A DNA stretch of 64,000 bases from Lepidodermella squamata. Lineage: Eukaryota; Gastrotricha. Location of the stretch: contig JBLDXI010000019.1 in the NCBI GenBank assembly GCA_047495785.1, positions 1 through 64,000 of the forward strand, read 5' to 3'. The translations under genes were made by a program, and so were the position numbers. Positions 1-8,347 of this stretch are shown in pieces. Positions within the stretch are counted from its first letter, which is position 1; each line of letters starts with the position of its first letter. The notes under the pieces are model-generated. The model was not told the origin of the DNA. It did no database searches and saw only the letters and a program-made list of their open reading frames with translations.

Positions 1-1863
1 GGCCACCCAGCCTGCTTTCCAGAGAACCAATTTAATTTTTTGCTGCGAAAAACGTTCGGAGAGCTGGCATATGACACTGCAAAACGCGAGGAGCAGCTGA
101 GACAAAATAATTATAAACTGACAACGATTTATGCTTGCGAGTTCAAATCAATGTTAGCGCGCAATCAGGAGCTAGCTAAAGCACTGGAGGCAGCTGTTTC
201 CGTAATCCCGCCGATAAAGCCTCGATCAGCTTTGCTTGTGATAATTATTCAAAAATTACATTTTTAATCATAATTTTTTTTTTAATTGAAGGGCGGAAGG
301 TGTGAAGTACACCGCTGTTTCTTCGAGAAAGATGCCAATACTAGCTTGTTTTACGTTGATATAAACTCCATGTATCCATTTGTTCTGTGGTCGAAAGACT
401 TCCCGTGTCAAGATGTATCAATGCAAGTTTTAAGGTGGCGTTTGGATGATGCGAAATTGAGGGCAAAGTTTTTTGATACAACGGACCCAGCGTTTGGCCT
501 GATATCTTGCAAGATAGTACCAAACGCTGCTTTGATAATTCCCTGTCTCCCATGGAAATACGAAGATCGATTAGTATTTATCAGTTGTAGGACTTGCTAC
601 GTCGAGAAAAATTCAAAAACGAGATGCAATCATAATGATGAAGAGCGTGCTCTAACAGGTGTGTGGACTACTGAAGAGGTACGTATGGCTGTCGAGAAAT
701 TCGGGTATAGCCTTCAATCCGTTTTCGAAATATGGCACTACGAGTCCCGAGGAAATTTGAACTTTAAGGATTTTATAATATCGCTTCAAAAGCTCAAGTT
801 GGAACATACACAAATAGCCGCTAATCTTGACGTAGAGAAATATGTGTCTGATTGCCGAGCGAAGTATGGTATCGATTTAGACACGCAGGCTATGCTATCG
901 CCGAATCCTGCTATGAAGCAGATATCGAAGATCCTACAGAATAGGTAGATGGCGTTGTTTTTTAGCACTGGTCTTGGTCTTATATCCCTCGTAGCTTTTA
1001 CGGCAGATTTTGTCTCCGAAGCAATAATTCTACTGTGAAATATCTTGATTCGCCAGAGCAACTTATAGATCTGTTCGAAAGTCCAGGGAAAGTTGTTCAC
1101 ACCATACTGCCAGTTGGCCCTGATGACGAATCTCAACGAGTCCGCGTTTCATATTCCGATGCTCCAGATCACGAACAACCCTGTCCGAGCAATTCAGAGA
1201 TAATAGCCGCTTTCATAACGTCGTATGCAAGAATTTTGTTGTACGAAGAGGTTGAAGGAAGCTATTCGAAATCAATAATTTTTAAAGCTCTTTGCTTTCT
1301 AGATGGCTCGACTCGGTTCGAGGGTAGTCTATTGCGATAGTAAGCATTTTTTCAATTTCCGAGATTTTTTTCAAATTCAATTTTTTAAGCGGATTCCTTA
1401 ATTTACACGCATCAAGAGGGCGAGTATAAAATTCCAGAGGGACCCTTCATGGGTGAATTCAAATCGGAATTAAGCGATGGCGAAATCATTGAATCATGGG
1501 TTTGCATCTCGCCAAAGTCATACTCATTCGTAACTAATTTCAGGTATCGATGAAAAAATAATTTCACTGCGGATTTTTCGAGGCTTTGATATTTTCAGAT
1601 CTGAGCTCAAGTTCAAAGGAATAACTCAGAGCCTCGCAGGGAAAAAATTGTCACATGAATCTTTAGTCAAGCTGTTATTTGAATCATTGAGCGAATCTGC
1701 GCATCCATCTCTGACTCTTGATCAAACCAGATTCCACCGGCGGCACGTTCCGGCTTCAGTGACTCTTGAAACGCTTGAAAAAAGAATAGCGCCACATTTG
1801 AATGATAAACGAATATTTTGCCCTACATCCTTTACTTCAATACCTTACGGGTACCGGGTATAA
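1..1863 (+). CDS. polB: Protein-primed family B DNA polymerase, C-terminal part
   Basis: This is the replicative polymerase of the element, which copies linear DNA from a protein primer. Coding segments are <1-237, 292-944, 995-1250, 1303-1339, 1390-1543 and 1599-1863, separated by GT-AG introns of 50-55 bp. All joins keep the frame, giving about 533 visible residues. Palm motif A (DINSMYP) lies near 359-379, the Kx3NSxYG motif B spans the intron at 945-994 (NSFYGRF), and motif C (YCDTDS) spans the intron at 1340-1389, so both critical motifs are read only after splicing. The C-terminus closes with SIPYGY, as is common in Polinton polymerases. The terminal-protein and exonuclease regions lie left of the window. 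No stop codon or frameshift was found in the visible exons, so the enzyme looks functional. Confidence 0.93.
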
Positions 1864-1895
1864 CTCTTTCATGCATTCTTCTTCTATTAGAAATT

Positions 1896-2348
1896 ATGTC
1901 AGACAGCATTTCACCGGATCGATTGGCTCCTGAGAGTGTAGCCTCTTACGAGTTTGTAAATTCTGAAGTTACCTGTTGCATTTGCCTTGGAATCATGCTT
2001 ACACCTGTACACATTTCCAACTGTCAACACGCATTCTGCGAAACCTGCATTTGTCGATGGGGCGATCGAGTTGAAGCTGGTAAAAAAGGTGGTTTGGTGG
2101 CGTATATGTACTCGAAGGCTACTTGCCCGAAATGCCGCCAATTATATACTTGCTTGGATCTCACCCCTGGGCCGGCTGTTGTAGATCGATTAGTCTCCCT
2201 TTTGCAGTTTAAATGCGTGAATGAAAAGCGCGGATGCTCAGTCAAAATGGACTATCTCAGTCTCATGGAGCATCAAAAGAAATGCAATAAACGGAAAGTA
2301 CCAAAATATACTGGAAATTTTAAATTTCTTCGTCAAAAAGCTGATTAG
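1896..2348 (+). CDS. RING-finger protein with a second zinc-binding motif
   Basis: This protein of about 150 residues is a predicted E3 ubiquitin ligase. It starts at ATG 1896, 32 nt after the polymerase stop. A C3HC4 RING occupies roughly residues 27-85: CCICLGIM, then CQHAFCETC, then CPKCR. A TRAF/SIAH-like zinc-binding motif follows (CVNEKRGC, then H and C 11 and 16 residues later). The tail is lysine-rich (KRKVPKY). A pyrimidine-rich acceptor ending in AG at 1890 lies 5 nt before the ATG. The next five ubiquitin-like genes make a role in ubiquitin-type modification of host or element proteins plausible, but this is inference; the RING itself is clear. Confidence 0.85.
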   Translation: MSDSISPDRLAPESVASYEFVNSEVTCCICLGIMLTPVHISNCQHAFCETCICRWGDRVEAGKKGGLVAYMYSKATCPKCRQLYTCLDLTPGPAVVDRLVSLLQFKCVNEKRGCSVKMDYLSLMEHQKKCNKRKVPKYTGNFKFLRQKAD

Positions 2349-2454
2349 GGATTCAGCTTCCCAATTGAATCAAGTCTGAAATCCATCTGAAATAAATCCA
2401 TATGCACCTAAACAAAAATATGTTTGAATTTTAGGATCAAATTAACTAAAAAGA

Positions 2455-2792
2455 ATGAAAAGTTCGTACATTTTGGAGCTTAAACTGACGAATGGCAGTA
2501 CTTTCTACACGACTTTCGATGAATCATCGACACTTGCTGACATCATAGCACATCTACACGCTGCTTGGCCGCCAAAATGGGGCGACAAGCTTGACCTGGA
2601 TCAATTACAGCTCTACTGCAAAGATCGCGCAATCAGAAAGTCGGTGCTGCTCAAGTGTAAGTAAATTTCTACCTTTGAACCGAGCTTGATGATTTTCCAA
2701 TCCTAGCATTGAGTCGCCGCGAACTACATGGCTACAAGCATCGCACTTATTATGTCACTATTGTCTCAAAAAGCCCTCTTCCCGAGCTTTGA
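2455..2792 (+). CDS. Ubiquitin-like (UBL3/MUB-type) protein, paralogue A
   Basis: Exons 2455-2656 and 2707-2792 flank a 50-bp GT-AG intron (GTAAGT...CCTAG) and give about 95 residues. The order is a ubiquitin-like beta-grasp layout: a hairpin around NGSTFYTTF, a helix ADIIAHLHAAWP, a PPKW turn, a strand LQLYCKDRAI where ubiquitin has RLIFAGKQL, and a final strand YYVTIVSK. The WP-x2-W signature after the helix is characteristic of UBL3/MUB proteins. There is no C-terminal GlyGly for conjugation and no CAAX box like that of UBL3; the end is SPLPEL. A splice acceptor-like AG ends at 2434, 20 nt before the ATG. It is the first of five tandem relatives. Family assignment is by motif and predicted strand order only. 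Confidence 0.7.
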
Positions 2793-2864
2793 ACTTTCTG
2801 CTAATGTATAGTAAAGAAAAATACTATATTCGAGCTTGTTTTAAACTTAGATTTGTAACTTAAA

Positions 2865-3189
2865 ATGGAACCTCAGGCTTTTGAGGAATTTTCAGCTAAT
2901 GTCGCTTGGAGAAATGGAGATCAAATTAGCTTGCGATGCCATGCGTCAATAAAAGTAGACGCTATCCTACAGCAGATATATGACGAATGGCCAGATAGTT
3001 GGGGTGAGAAGCCGCATGTGAAAGAACTCCGACTATGTTACAACGGTAGATGCTTGCATAGGTTCTACAAACCAATAAGAAAGTATTTCCCAAGTATTTC
3101 CCAAGTGTAATTGTTTTTATCCAACAGAACTCTGCAACTATCTCCGAGTGAACGTTTTGGAGCTGACAGCTACAGCGCTTCATGTCTAA
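2865..3189 (+). CDS. Ubiquitin-like (UBL3/MUB-type) protein, paralogue B
   Basis: The first exon 2865-3093 carries the family core: NGDQISLRC hairpin, helix AILQQIYDEWP, DSW, then LRLCYNGRCLH. Unspliced reading stops at 3110 inside a perfect 11-bp direct repeat (3082-3103). Using a GT at 3094 and the AG at 3127 gives a very short 34-bp intron and a second exon to 3189 whose sequence (NYLRVNVLEL) aligns without gaps to the last strand of paralogue D. The short intron is unusual, and the 11-bp duplication next to the donor may have moved the splice site. The gene could instead be read through to a truncated protein. There is no GlyGly or CAAX terminus. An acceptor-like AG ends at 2850, 14 nt before the ATG. 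Confidence 0.6.
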
Positions 3190-3258
3190 TGATTTTCTGC
3201 TATGTATAAAAGATGGGTAAAAAAAGGGATCTTTTTAATTTTAGAAACATTTGAAAAA

Positions 3259-3516
3259 ATGACTAAATGGAATTTGAAAATTCGTATCGATAAGCGATTG
3301 AGTCCGAAATTAACTCTCAGAACGATTGGCGATCTTAAGGTAAATTCTCAATTGCGAATCCCGCTAATTATAAGAATTATACTCTGGCAGGTTTTGTTTA
3401 TACGCAATTGTCCATGCCAACCATGCGTGATTGTCTCTGGAACGACAAAAGCGAAGATCTTTCGTCTATCTGACATTGAGACCGCAATTTGCTTTTACAA
3501 ACAGCGTGAAAATTAA
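3259..3516 (+). CDS. Small Cys-containing protein of unknown function
   Basis: I do not recognise this gene. Exons 3259-3339 and 3391-3516 flank a 51-bp GT-AG intron whose length is a multiple of three and contains no stop, so an unspliced product is also possible. The spliced protein has about 68 residues, begins MTKWNLKIRI and contains the compact motif NCPCQPC. It lacks the WP-x2-W core of its neighbours, so it is probably not a member of the ubiquitin-like family, although it sits in the middle of that array. An acceptor-like AG ends at 3244, 14 nt before the ATG, as for every other gene in this block. Confidence 0.5.
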   Translation: MTKWNLKIRIDKRLSPKLTLRTIGDLKVNSQLRIPLIIRIILWQVLFIRNCPCQPCVIVSGTTKAKIFRLSDIETAICFYKQREN

Positions 3517-3573
3517 GTCGTGAAAAAAGTGATTCAGGAATGGTTTTTTTATCTTAGGTTATAAAAATAATTG

Positions 3574-3924
3574 ATGGAAGCATCTCAAGATTGCGATTGG
3601 AGCAGCTGCGAATCCCTTGATTCTTGCAATTCTGTTGATTCTTCAACTCAAACTTTGCCTTATGAGCCGAACTCTTCAGCTCTTCTCCTCAGGTGGGTTA
3701 CTGGCGCTAAGGTCATCATAAAATGTCGAAAGTCGACTCAGATGCGCGAAATTTTGAATAAGCTGTGGGAAAAATGGCCCGATGGTTGGACAAGCCGGCC
3801 TTCGGACCCCAGAAAATTGAAAATTTACTACGGCCGGCTCAACATTCAAGACTTGACTAACGTCTACGAATTGAGCAAGGATCTTGACAAACGTCATTTG
3901 GTATTCAACGTACGCTGCGAGTAA
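3574..3924 (+). CDS. Ubiquitin-like (UBL3/MUB-type) protein, paralogue C
   Basis: This is a single exon of 116 residues. I chose the ATG at 3574; the triplet before it is TTG. The N-terminal tail of about 30 residues is rich in Ser, Asp and Cys (SSCESLDSCNSVDSSTQ) and is not shared with the relatives. The ubiquitin-like core follows: LLLRWVTGAKVIIKC hairpin, helix REILNKLWEKWP, DGW, the strand LKIYYGRLN, and final strand LVFNVRCE. Paralogues D and E share the (V/E)xGxKVI(M/I)xC hairpin. There is no conjugation GlyGly. An acceptor-like AG ends at 3557, 16 nt before the start. The acidic-serine tail could be a phosphorylation or docking segment, which is inference. Confidence 0.72.
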   Translation: MEASQDCDWSSCESLDSCNSVDSSTQTLPYEPNSSALLLRWVTGAKVIIKCRKSTQMREILNKLWEKWPDGWTSRPSDPRKLKIYYGRLNIQDLTNVYELSKDLDKRHLVFNVRCE

Positions 3925-4023
3925 TAGTTCATCACAATTCAAACAGTTGAAATCTGTATTAACCTGAATAATTGACGCAGTAAAATTAAATGGTTATGAT
4001 ATTCTTTTTTAGGCGAATTAATA

Positions 4024-4374
4024 ATGATATACTCGGCTGCGATTGAATCCCCTTCGATGAAACCTTCAATTCCAGTAATTAACCTCGTTCAGGATGACGT
4101 AGCTATCTTACTGAAGTGGGAGAATGGCAACAAAGTAATCATGCGTTGTCGACCATGGCTATCATGCGACTCCGTGTTAGCAGCGCTGGGGGCTGACTGG
4201 CCAAAAAATTGGGATAAAATTGGACCCACTGACAGATTGCATTTGCACTACAATAAACTTTGCCTTCCCCCTTTTGGTTATAAAGTCGGAGATTTTCTGA
4301 AAGATAGCAGACATCGCTTTGTAACGCTACATGTAAAATCATTTGAGCCCAAGATCAAGCGCATTTGTCCTTAG
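4024..4374 (+). CDS. Ubiquitin-like (UBL3/MUB-type) protein, paralogue D
   Basis: This is a single exon of 116 residues. The core reads AILLKWENGNKVIMRC hairpin, helix SVLAALGADWP, KNW, LHLHYNKLCLPP strand and RHRFVTLHVKS final strand. It shares the segment IPVI(N/D) upstream of the core with paralogue E, so D and E look like the most recent duplication in the array. The C-terminus is basic (KIKRICP); it is not a CAAX prenylation box, though Cys is near the end. The acceptor-like TTTTTTAG ends at 4012, 11 nt before the ATG. Confidence 0.72.
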   Translation: MIYSAAIESPSMKPSIPVINLVQDDVAILLKWENGNKVIMRCRPWLSCDSVLAALGADWPKNWDKIGPTDRLHLHYNKLCLPPFGYKVGDFLKDSRHRFVTLHVKSFEPKIKRICP

Positions 4375-4424
4375 TAAAGTGTTTAATTAACTCTGATTTT
4401 TCTAGTGCAGTTAACTAAAATCGC

Positions 4425-4766
4425 ATGGAAATAGCAAACGATATCTCTCAAACCCTAAGCAAGACGGAAGACTCGACAATTCCAGTAATTGACATAGTTC
4501 GGAACGATCTGACTGTCATTCTTAAGTGGGTTACTGGAGATAAAGTAATCATGCACTGTGAAGAGTTGGATTGTCCGTATGACATTATTCGCAAGTTAAT
4601 GGCGACCTGGCCAAAAAGATGGAAATTCGATAAATCGGCTGAACCTCATACATTATACTTATGCTACGGCGGTCTTAAGCTGCCAGGGTGGCACAGGATG
4701 AGGTTTTTTTTACCTGCTAATGATTCCAGCCGACGATATGTAACACTTGATGTCAAATATATGTAA
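4425..4766 (+). CDS. Ubiquitin-like (UBL3/MUB-type) protein, paralogue E
   Basis: This is a single exon of 113 residues and the last of the ubiquitin-like array. The core is VILKWVTGDKVIMHC hairpin, helix DIIRKLMATWP, KRW, LYLCYGGLKLPG strand and RRYVTLDVKYM final strand. The protein ends directly after the last strand, so there is neither a conjugation tail nor a membrane anchor. An acceptor-like TTTTTCTAG ends at 4405 and a second AG at 4410, 14-19 nt before the ATG. Family assignment rests on the fold order and the WP-x2-W motif shared with UBL3. Confidence 0.72.
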   Translation: MEIANDISQTLSKTEDSTIPVIDIVRNDLTVILKWVTGDKVIMHCEELDCPYDIIRKLMATWPKRWKFDKSAEPHTLYLCYGGLKLPGWHRMRFFLPANDSSRRYVTLDVKYM

Positions 4767-4873
4767 TATTAATCGTTTGATTTTATCCGTTTATTCAACG
4801 CATAGGTAATAGGTATTCAATAAATATATCATATGTAATTTCGGGTAATTTTTTATTTTTTTAGGAAAATATT

Positions 4874-5790
4874 ATGATAGCTGACTTCTACAATTCTGGA
4901 TTGCCCCCGAATTTCGCGTGGAAAATAGTGAAATCATTGAAGGTTTGCTGACAAGTAGTCTGGACCTAAAACGCATTTTTTGTATTGTAGCCGTTCGACA
5001 ACTTGCGACCAAAATCTGTTCAGCGAGCATCAGGATTCAGGCGGTTGAAAGTGATGTGCATTTCCGACACGCACGACAGCGATTTTGTTTCAAAGGTGTC
5101 GAAAGCTCAAACATCGGCTCAAGCTGATATTTTGGTTCACGCGGGTGACATTACGACTTTCGGAAGTTCAGCAGAACTACGTCGATTTGATCGTCTGTTA
5201 TCAAGCGTCAAGCCAATGTTCCGAGAAGTAGTTGTTATCGCTGGAAATCACGATCGATGTTTGCAAAGCGGCGAATATGAGCTGAAAAATTGCATCTACT
5301 TGCAAGATGAGGCGATCAGAATCAGCGGTCTTCTGTTTTACGGCACGCCGTGGTAAGTTTCTTGAATCGTGTTTCTTGATTCAAGTTTCTTTCGCGAAGG
5401 ACACCGTGGACTGACAGTCGACATTCGGCTTTCACGCGTGCGAGAGGTCGAGAAATTAGCGCGAAATGGGAGATGATTCCCAGCGATACCGACATATTAG
5501 TTACTCATAGTCCCATGTTGGGTGTTCTGGATCAAACATCGAGTGGTGAGCGGATCGGCTGCCTTTCGCTCGCTGATCAAATTTTAACTCGCATTAACCC
5601 AAAGCTTCACATTTTTGGGCACGCTCATTTCAGTAATCATGTAACAAAAGAAAAATTGAATTCAACTTTTTCTTTTTATTAAGGTCGCGGAGAATTTGAA
5701 ACTGATAATACATTGTTTGTGAATGCAAGCCTGTGTGACGACGAGAACAAGTTACAGTTCAACCCGATATCTGTGGAGTTGCTCTACTAA
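4874..5790 (+). CDS. MPPED-type calcineurin-like metallophosphoesterase
   Basis: Exons are 4874-4942, 4991-5352, 5400-5632 and 5684-5790, separated by GT-AG introns of 47-51 bp, giving about 256 residues. All dinuclear-metal motifs are present: SDTHD, HAGDIT, AGNHDR, THSP and GHAH. The family-typical segments GTPWTPW, RGREISAKW and TDILVTHSP place it with the MPPED1/MPPED2/239AB-like group, whose members hydrolyse phosphodiesters including cyclic nucleotides. The stop overlaps the convergent gene at 5787 by 3 nt. An acceptor-like TTTTTTTAG ends at 4864, 9 nt before the ATG. A phosphodiesterase is not part of the Polinton core. It could be a captured host gene acting on a host nucleotide signal; that role is inference. 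Confidence 0.88.
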
Positions 5791-6587
5791 CGATCTGGCT
5801 TTGGAATCCATGCTGCCCATCCGCCGCTTTGTCCGCGGGTTTTCGGAGGTGATGTCAACACTCGAGGATTCGTCGCCTTTATCGATCCCGCATCGACTAT
5901 TTTGTGTAGTCGTTCTGCTGAATCCGTTGTCAATGGAGCATTCGTATCCGTAATATTTTGTAGGAACTCTAACAACGGCCATGAATCAACTACCGTTCCC
6001 GAATTCGGACTTAACAGATTGATCGTTTTATTTGGTGAAATTACAACCCTCTTGGACCTATTGGGTCCTTTCAAATCACTAAGTATCTTAGTCACCAGCA
6101 ATCTCCGAGTTTTCGACTGGAAGCTATCAATGATTTCTTTAAAGTCCAAGGGTTTTTCAGGAGATACCTCCTCGCCCTGTTCTATTTTGGGAGAGCGAGT
6201 TGCTAACGGAGTTGTAGGTCGTTGCTTCACAGGGGATAAATTAGCTTCAGTCTCGCTTATCTCATTTTCATCCTCTAATGGATCATTAGATTTGGGTTCT
6301 GATTTTGTCTCTGCAATTTTTAATTCGCTTACAACGCGCTGAAACTCGCGGAAGGCAGAGTTGAATTTGTACAGCTTCCGACGAGCGTCTTCCTCTACAT
6401 TGTCGGAAGATGACAATGCAGTTAGCATTTGCATTGCGTTACGCTTCAGCAAGCCTTTCTGCGCAGGTTCAGATGCTTCCTTGATTAATCGTTTACTCTC
6501 TGTCTCAACGGTATTCTTTGCGTCGTCATGCTTTAGCGCTCCTGGAACAAGGGCATAACGCTTTGCAAACTGGCCGAATCCACTCAT
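5787..6587 (-). CDS. Uncharacterised Polinton protein, Lys/Glu-rich with conserved C-terminus
   Basis: I do not recognise this protein. The frame is open from 6656, but the ATG at 6587 (MSGFGQFAKRYALVPGAL) follows acceptor-like AGs in the 80-nt upstream gap and is the better start, giving about 266 residues. The N-terminal third is helical and charged, the middle is Pro/Glu/Ser-rich and probably disordered, and the C-terminal 70 residues are better folded, with WPLLEFLQNIT and a GGWAAWIP end. It is the last gene of the - strand morphogenesis block, so a virion or assembly role is possible. Its end overlaps the end of the phosphoesterase gene by 3 nt. Confidence 0.65.
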   Translation of the reverse strand: MSGFGQFAKRYALVPGALKHDDAKNTVETESKRLIKEASEPAQKGLLKRNAMQMLTALSSSDNVEEDARRKLYKFNSAFREFQRVVSELKIAETKSEPKSNDPLEDENEISETEANLSPVKQRPTTPLATRSPKIEQGEEVSPEKPLDFKEIIDSFQSKTRRLLVTKILSDLKGPNRSKRVVISPNKTINLLSPNSGTVVDSWPLLEFLQNITDTNAPLTTDSAERLHKIVDAGSIKATNPRVLTSPPKTRGQSGGWAAWIPKPDR

Positions 6588-6666
6588 TTTCGTGTGGCTT
6601 TGACAATTGCTTCGACCACTGTGGGAAGTATTCCTAAAATTGGTCTCATTTATCAATTTTTTTTAA

Positions 6667-6999
6667 TTAAAAAATAAGCAAACCAGCTACGGCTGACAAT
6701 AGCGGTACTACAAAAGCTGCCCCGCCTTTCTGAACTATGTACTGACGATTACTGCTAACAGTTCGCTCGCTTTCACCTAATTTTCTGATAGATTTACTAA
6801 ATCTTCGCAGCTTTTTCGCTAATCTCGGCGAAATCTGAAGGTTCTTGTTGAGGAGATTGAGGCAAACTTCGCTTATAATTCTGATGACCGTATCCGGAGC
6901 AATAGATAACAACTGCCTACGCCGATCAATAGATTTTGCTCGAACTATTTCTCTTATAAAACCCAAAACGCGCTGCGATTTATCGTATGACTTGCGCAT
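6667..6999 (-). CDS. Small basic Polinton protein with hydrophobic C-terminal tail
   Basis: This 110-residue protein has a helical N-terminal part (APDTVIRIISEVCLNLL), a strongly basic centre (LAKKLRRFSKSIRKL) and a hydrophobic C-terminus (VVPLLSAVAGLLIF) preceded by QKGG. From memory, proteins with this layout (helix, KKLKR stretch, KGG, hydrophobic tail) recur in Polintons and adintoviruses between the ATPase and other late genes. The function is not established; a membrane-active or virion-core role is inferred from the tail and charge. It lies 57 nt downstream of the ATPase gene on the same strand. Confidence 0.72.
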   Translation of the reverse strand: MRKSYDKSQRVLGFIREIVRAKSIDRRRQLLSIAPDTVIRIISEVCLNLLNKNLQISPRLAKKLRRFSKSIRKLGESERTVSSNRQYIVQKGGAAFVVPLLSAVAGLLIF

Positions 7000-7055
7000 A
7001 TCTTTAGACCATTATAAATGTGAACAAACACCTCATTTATATATACATTTTATTA

Positions 7056-7799
7056 TTATTTCGGTACATAAATTACACCAGGGAAAGCGCCCACCCCAGT
7101 TCTATAGCGCATAAACTCCGGACAATCAGGACTGAGGTCGATAAGTAAGTAACGATGTCCGCCTTTGCTTGTTTCCATTTCGAAACTCTCCACTACGAAC
7201 CGCCAGCGCAGCGGTTCCAATTGCAGGGCGAGATAGCGGAACGATGTGAGATCTGCACGATGCCGAAAAATGAATAAATATTTAGCATTCAGCGTCATTT
7301 CTTTGGACATTTTTCCTTTGCAGAATATTGCTTGCTGAGTAAAAAATACAGATAACTTCAAATGATGAGAGTATCGATAAAATAATTGAAGAATTTTCGG
7401 ATCGTTTCTTCCTGTATCATACAAGTCATCTATCACTAACAATGTATAAGTATCATCTCCACTGCTTGATTGGAATTCTTCAAAGTTTAGTTGCTCTAGA
7501 CCTTTGCGAAACTCAACAGTAAGACCACGGCTTTTTTCTACTTCATCCTTTATTTGCTGATGCATCCCGGTCTCAACCCCGTAAAACCATAACACTCGAT
7601 GCGGCGCTGGTGATATGGATTCCGGGTCGTTAAGAATTCGTCGAATAAGCCATGTTTTGCCTAATATACATAGGATGAAATGAGATAATATTTATGAATC
7701 GCACAACTAACCTGCGCCGCTAGGACCTATAACGAGCGAGCAGAAAGGGGCTTGCAAGCTAAGCGATACATCTATTTCTGATGGCAAATCGCCAGACAT
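7056..7799 (-). CDS. DNA-packaging ATPase (FtsK/HerA type)
   Basis: This ATPase pumps the element's DNA into the capsid. Exons 7712-7799 and 7056-7660 flank a 51-bp GT-AG intron (7661-7711) that falls inside the Walker A motif: GPSGAG is in exon 1 and KT in exon 2. Walker B is LLVIDDLYD, with a downstream VFFTQQ sensor-like segment. Total length is about 230 residues, close to adenovirus-like and Polinton ATPases. The ATG at 7799 lies 28 nt inside the end of the protease gene, so the two are tightly coupled. No defect was seen. Confidence 0.9.
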
Positions 7800-8347
7800 G
7801 ACTGGTGACCGCTACAGGTACCGAAATGACGGGACATTTTCTCAGATTTGCTAACTTTAAATATTCGATTCACCTGATCAACTATGAAATTATCCGTATT
7901 TTTATCAGGAAGCATTTGCGCAATCTTATCCATAGATGCTCCCCTCGCGAACCAGTGAAGCGTTAAATATGCGTAGTAGCCACAAACCGCCGTTGAATCG
8001 CTCTGATATTTATGCTTGTTATAAATGTAATTATTTTTCGAGTTGATGTTCGTTAAAAATGCTTCTATAGCCTTGTTATAGAAGTTCCCGCGCCGACCAT
8101 AGCTATCAAAGAATAAAGCCGGCTCGTTTGTTTGTGGGACATAAATTGACAGCCAATGACTTCCCGGCTGACCAGCGGCGTCTGTATTTACAATTAGAGC
8201 CATGGGACGCTCGCTCATCCCCTGATATCGTGATAGATAATCCCATGGTATAGTCTTTTTAACTGGAATTTTATTGAGATTTCTATCACAGCCAAGTAGA
8301 CAGTCCAACTGGAGGGTATTTAGTTGACCTCCGTTCATGCTATTCAC
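7772..8347 (-). CDS. Adenain-like cysteine protease
   Basis: This 191-residue protein is the maturation protease that cleaves capsid precursors in Polintons and adenoviruses. The catalytic triad is visible: His in GSHWLSIYV, Asp in FFDSYGR, and Cys in AVCGYYAYL, in the family order and spacing. The region PMALIVNTD before the His fits the fold. The start codon overlaps the capsid gene's stop as ATGA (8344-8347), and its 3' end overlaps the ATPase start by 28 nt. It looks intact. Confidence 0.92.
   Translation of the reverse strand: MNSMNGGQLNTLQLDCLLGCDRNLNKIPVKKTIPWDYLSRYQGMSERPMALIVNTDAAGQPGSHWLSIYVPQTNEPALFFDSYGRRGNFYNKAIEAFLTNINSKNNYIYNKHKYQSDSTAVCGYYAYLTLHWFARGASMDKIAQMLPDKNTDNFIVDQVNRIFKVSKSEKMSRHFGTCSGHQSCLAICHQK

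Noticed and set aside
2455-4766. UBL3-like CAAX prenylation or GlyGly conjugation termini in the ubiquitin-like paralogues
   Set aside because: Checked each C-terminus (SPLPEL, ALHV, VRCE, RICP, VKYM); none fits a CAAX box or a GlyGly tail.
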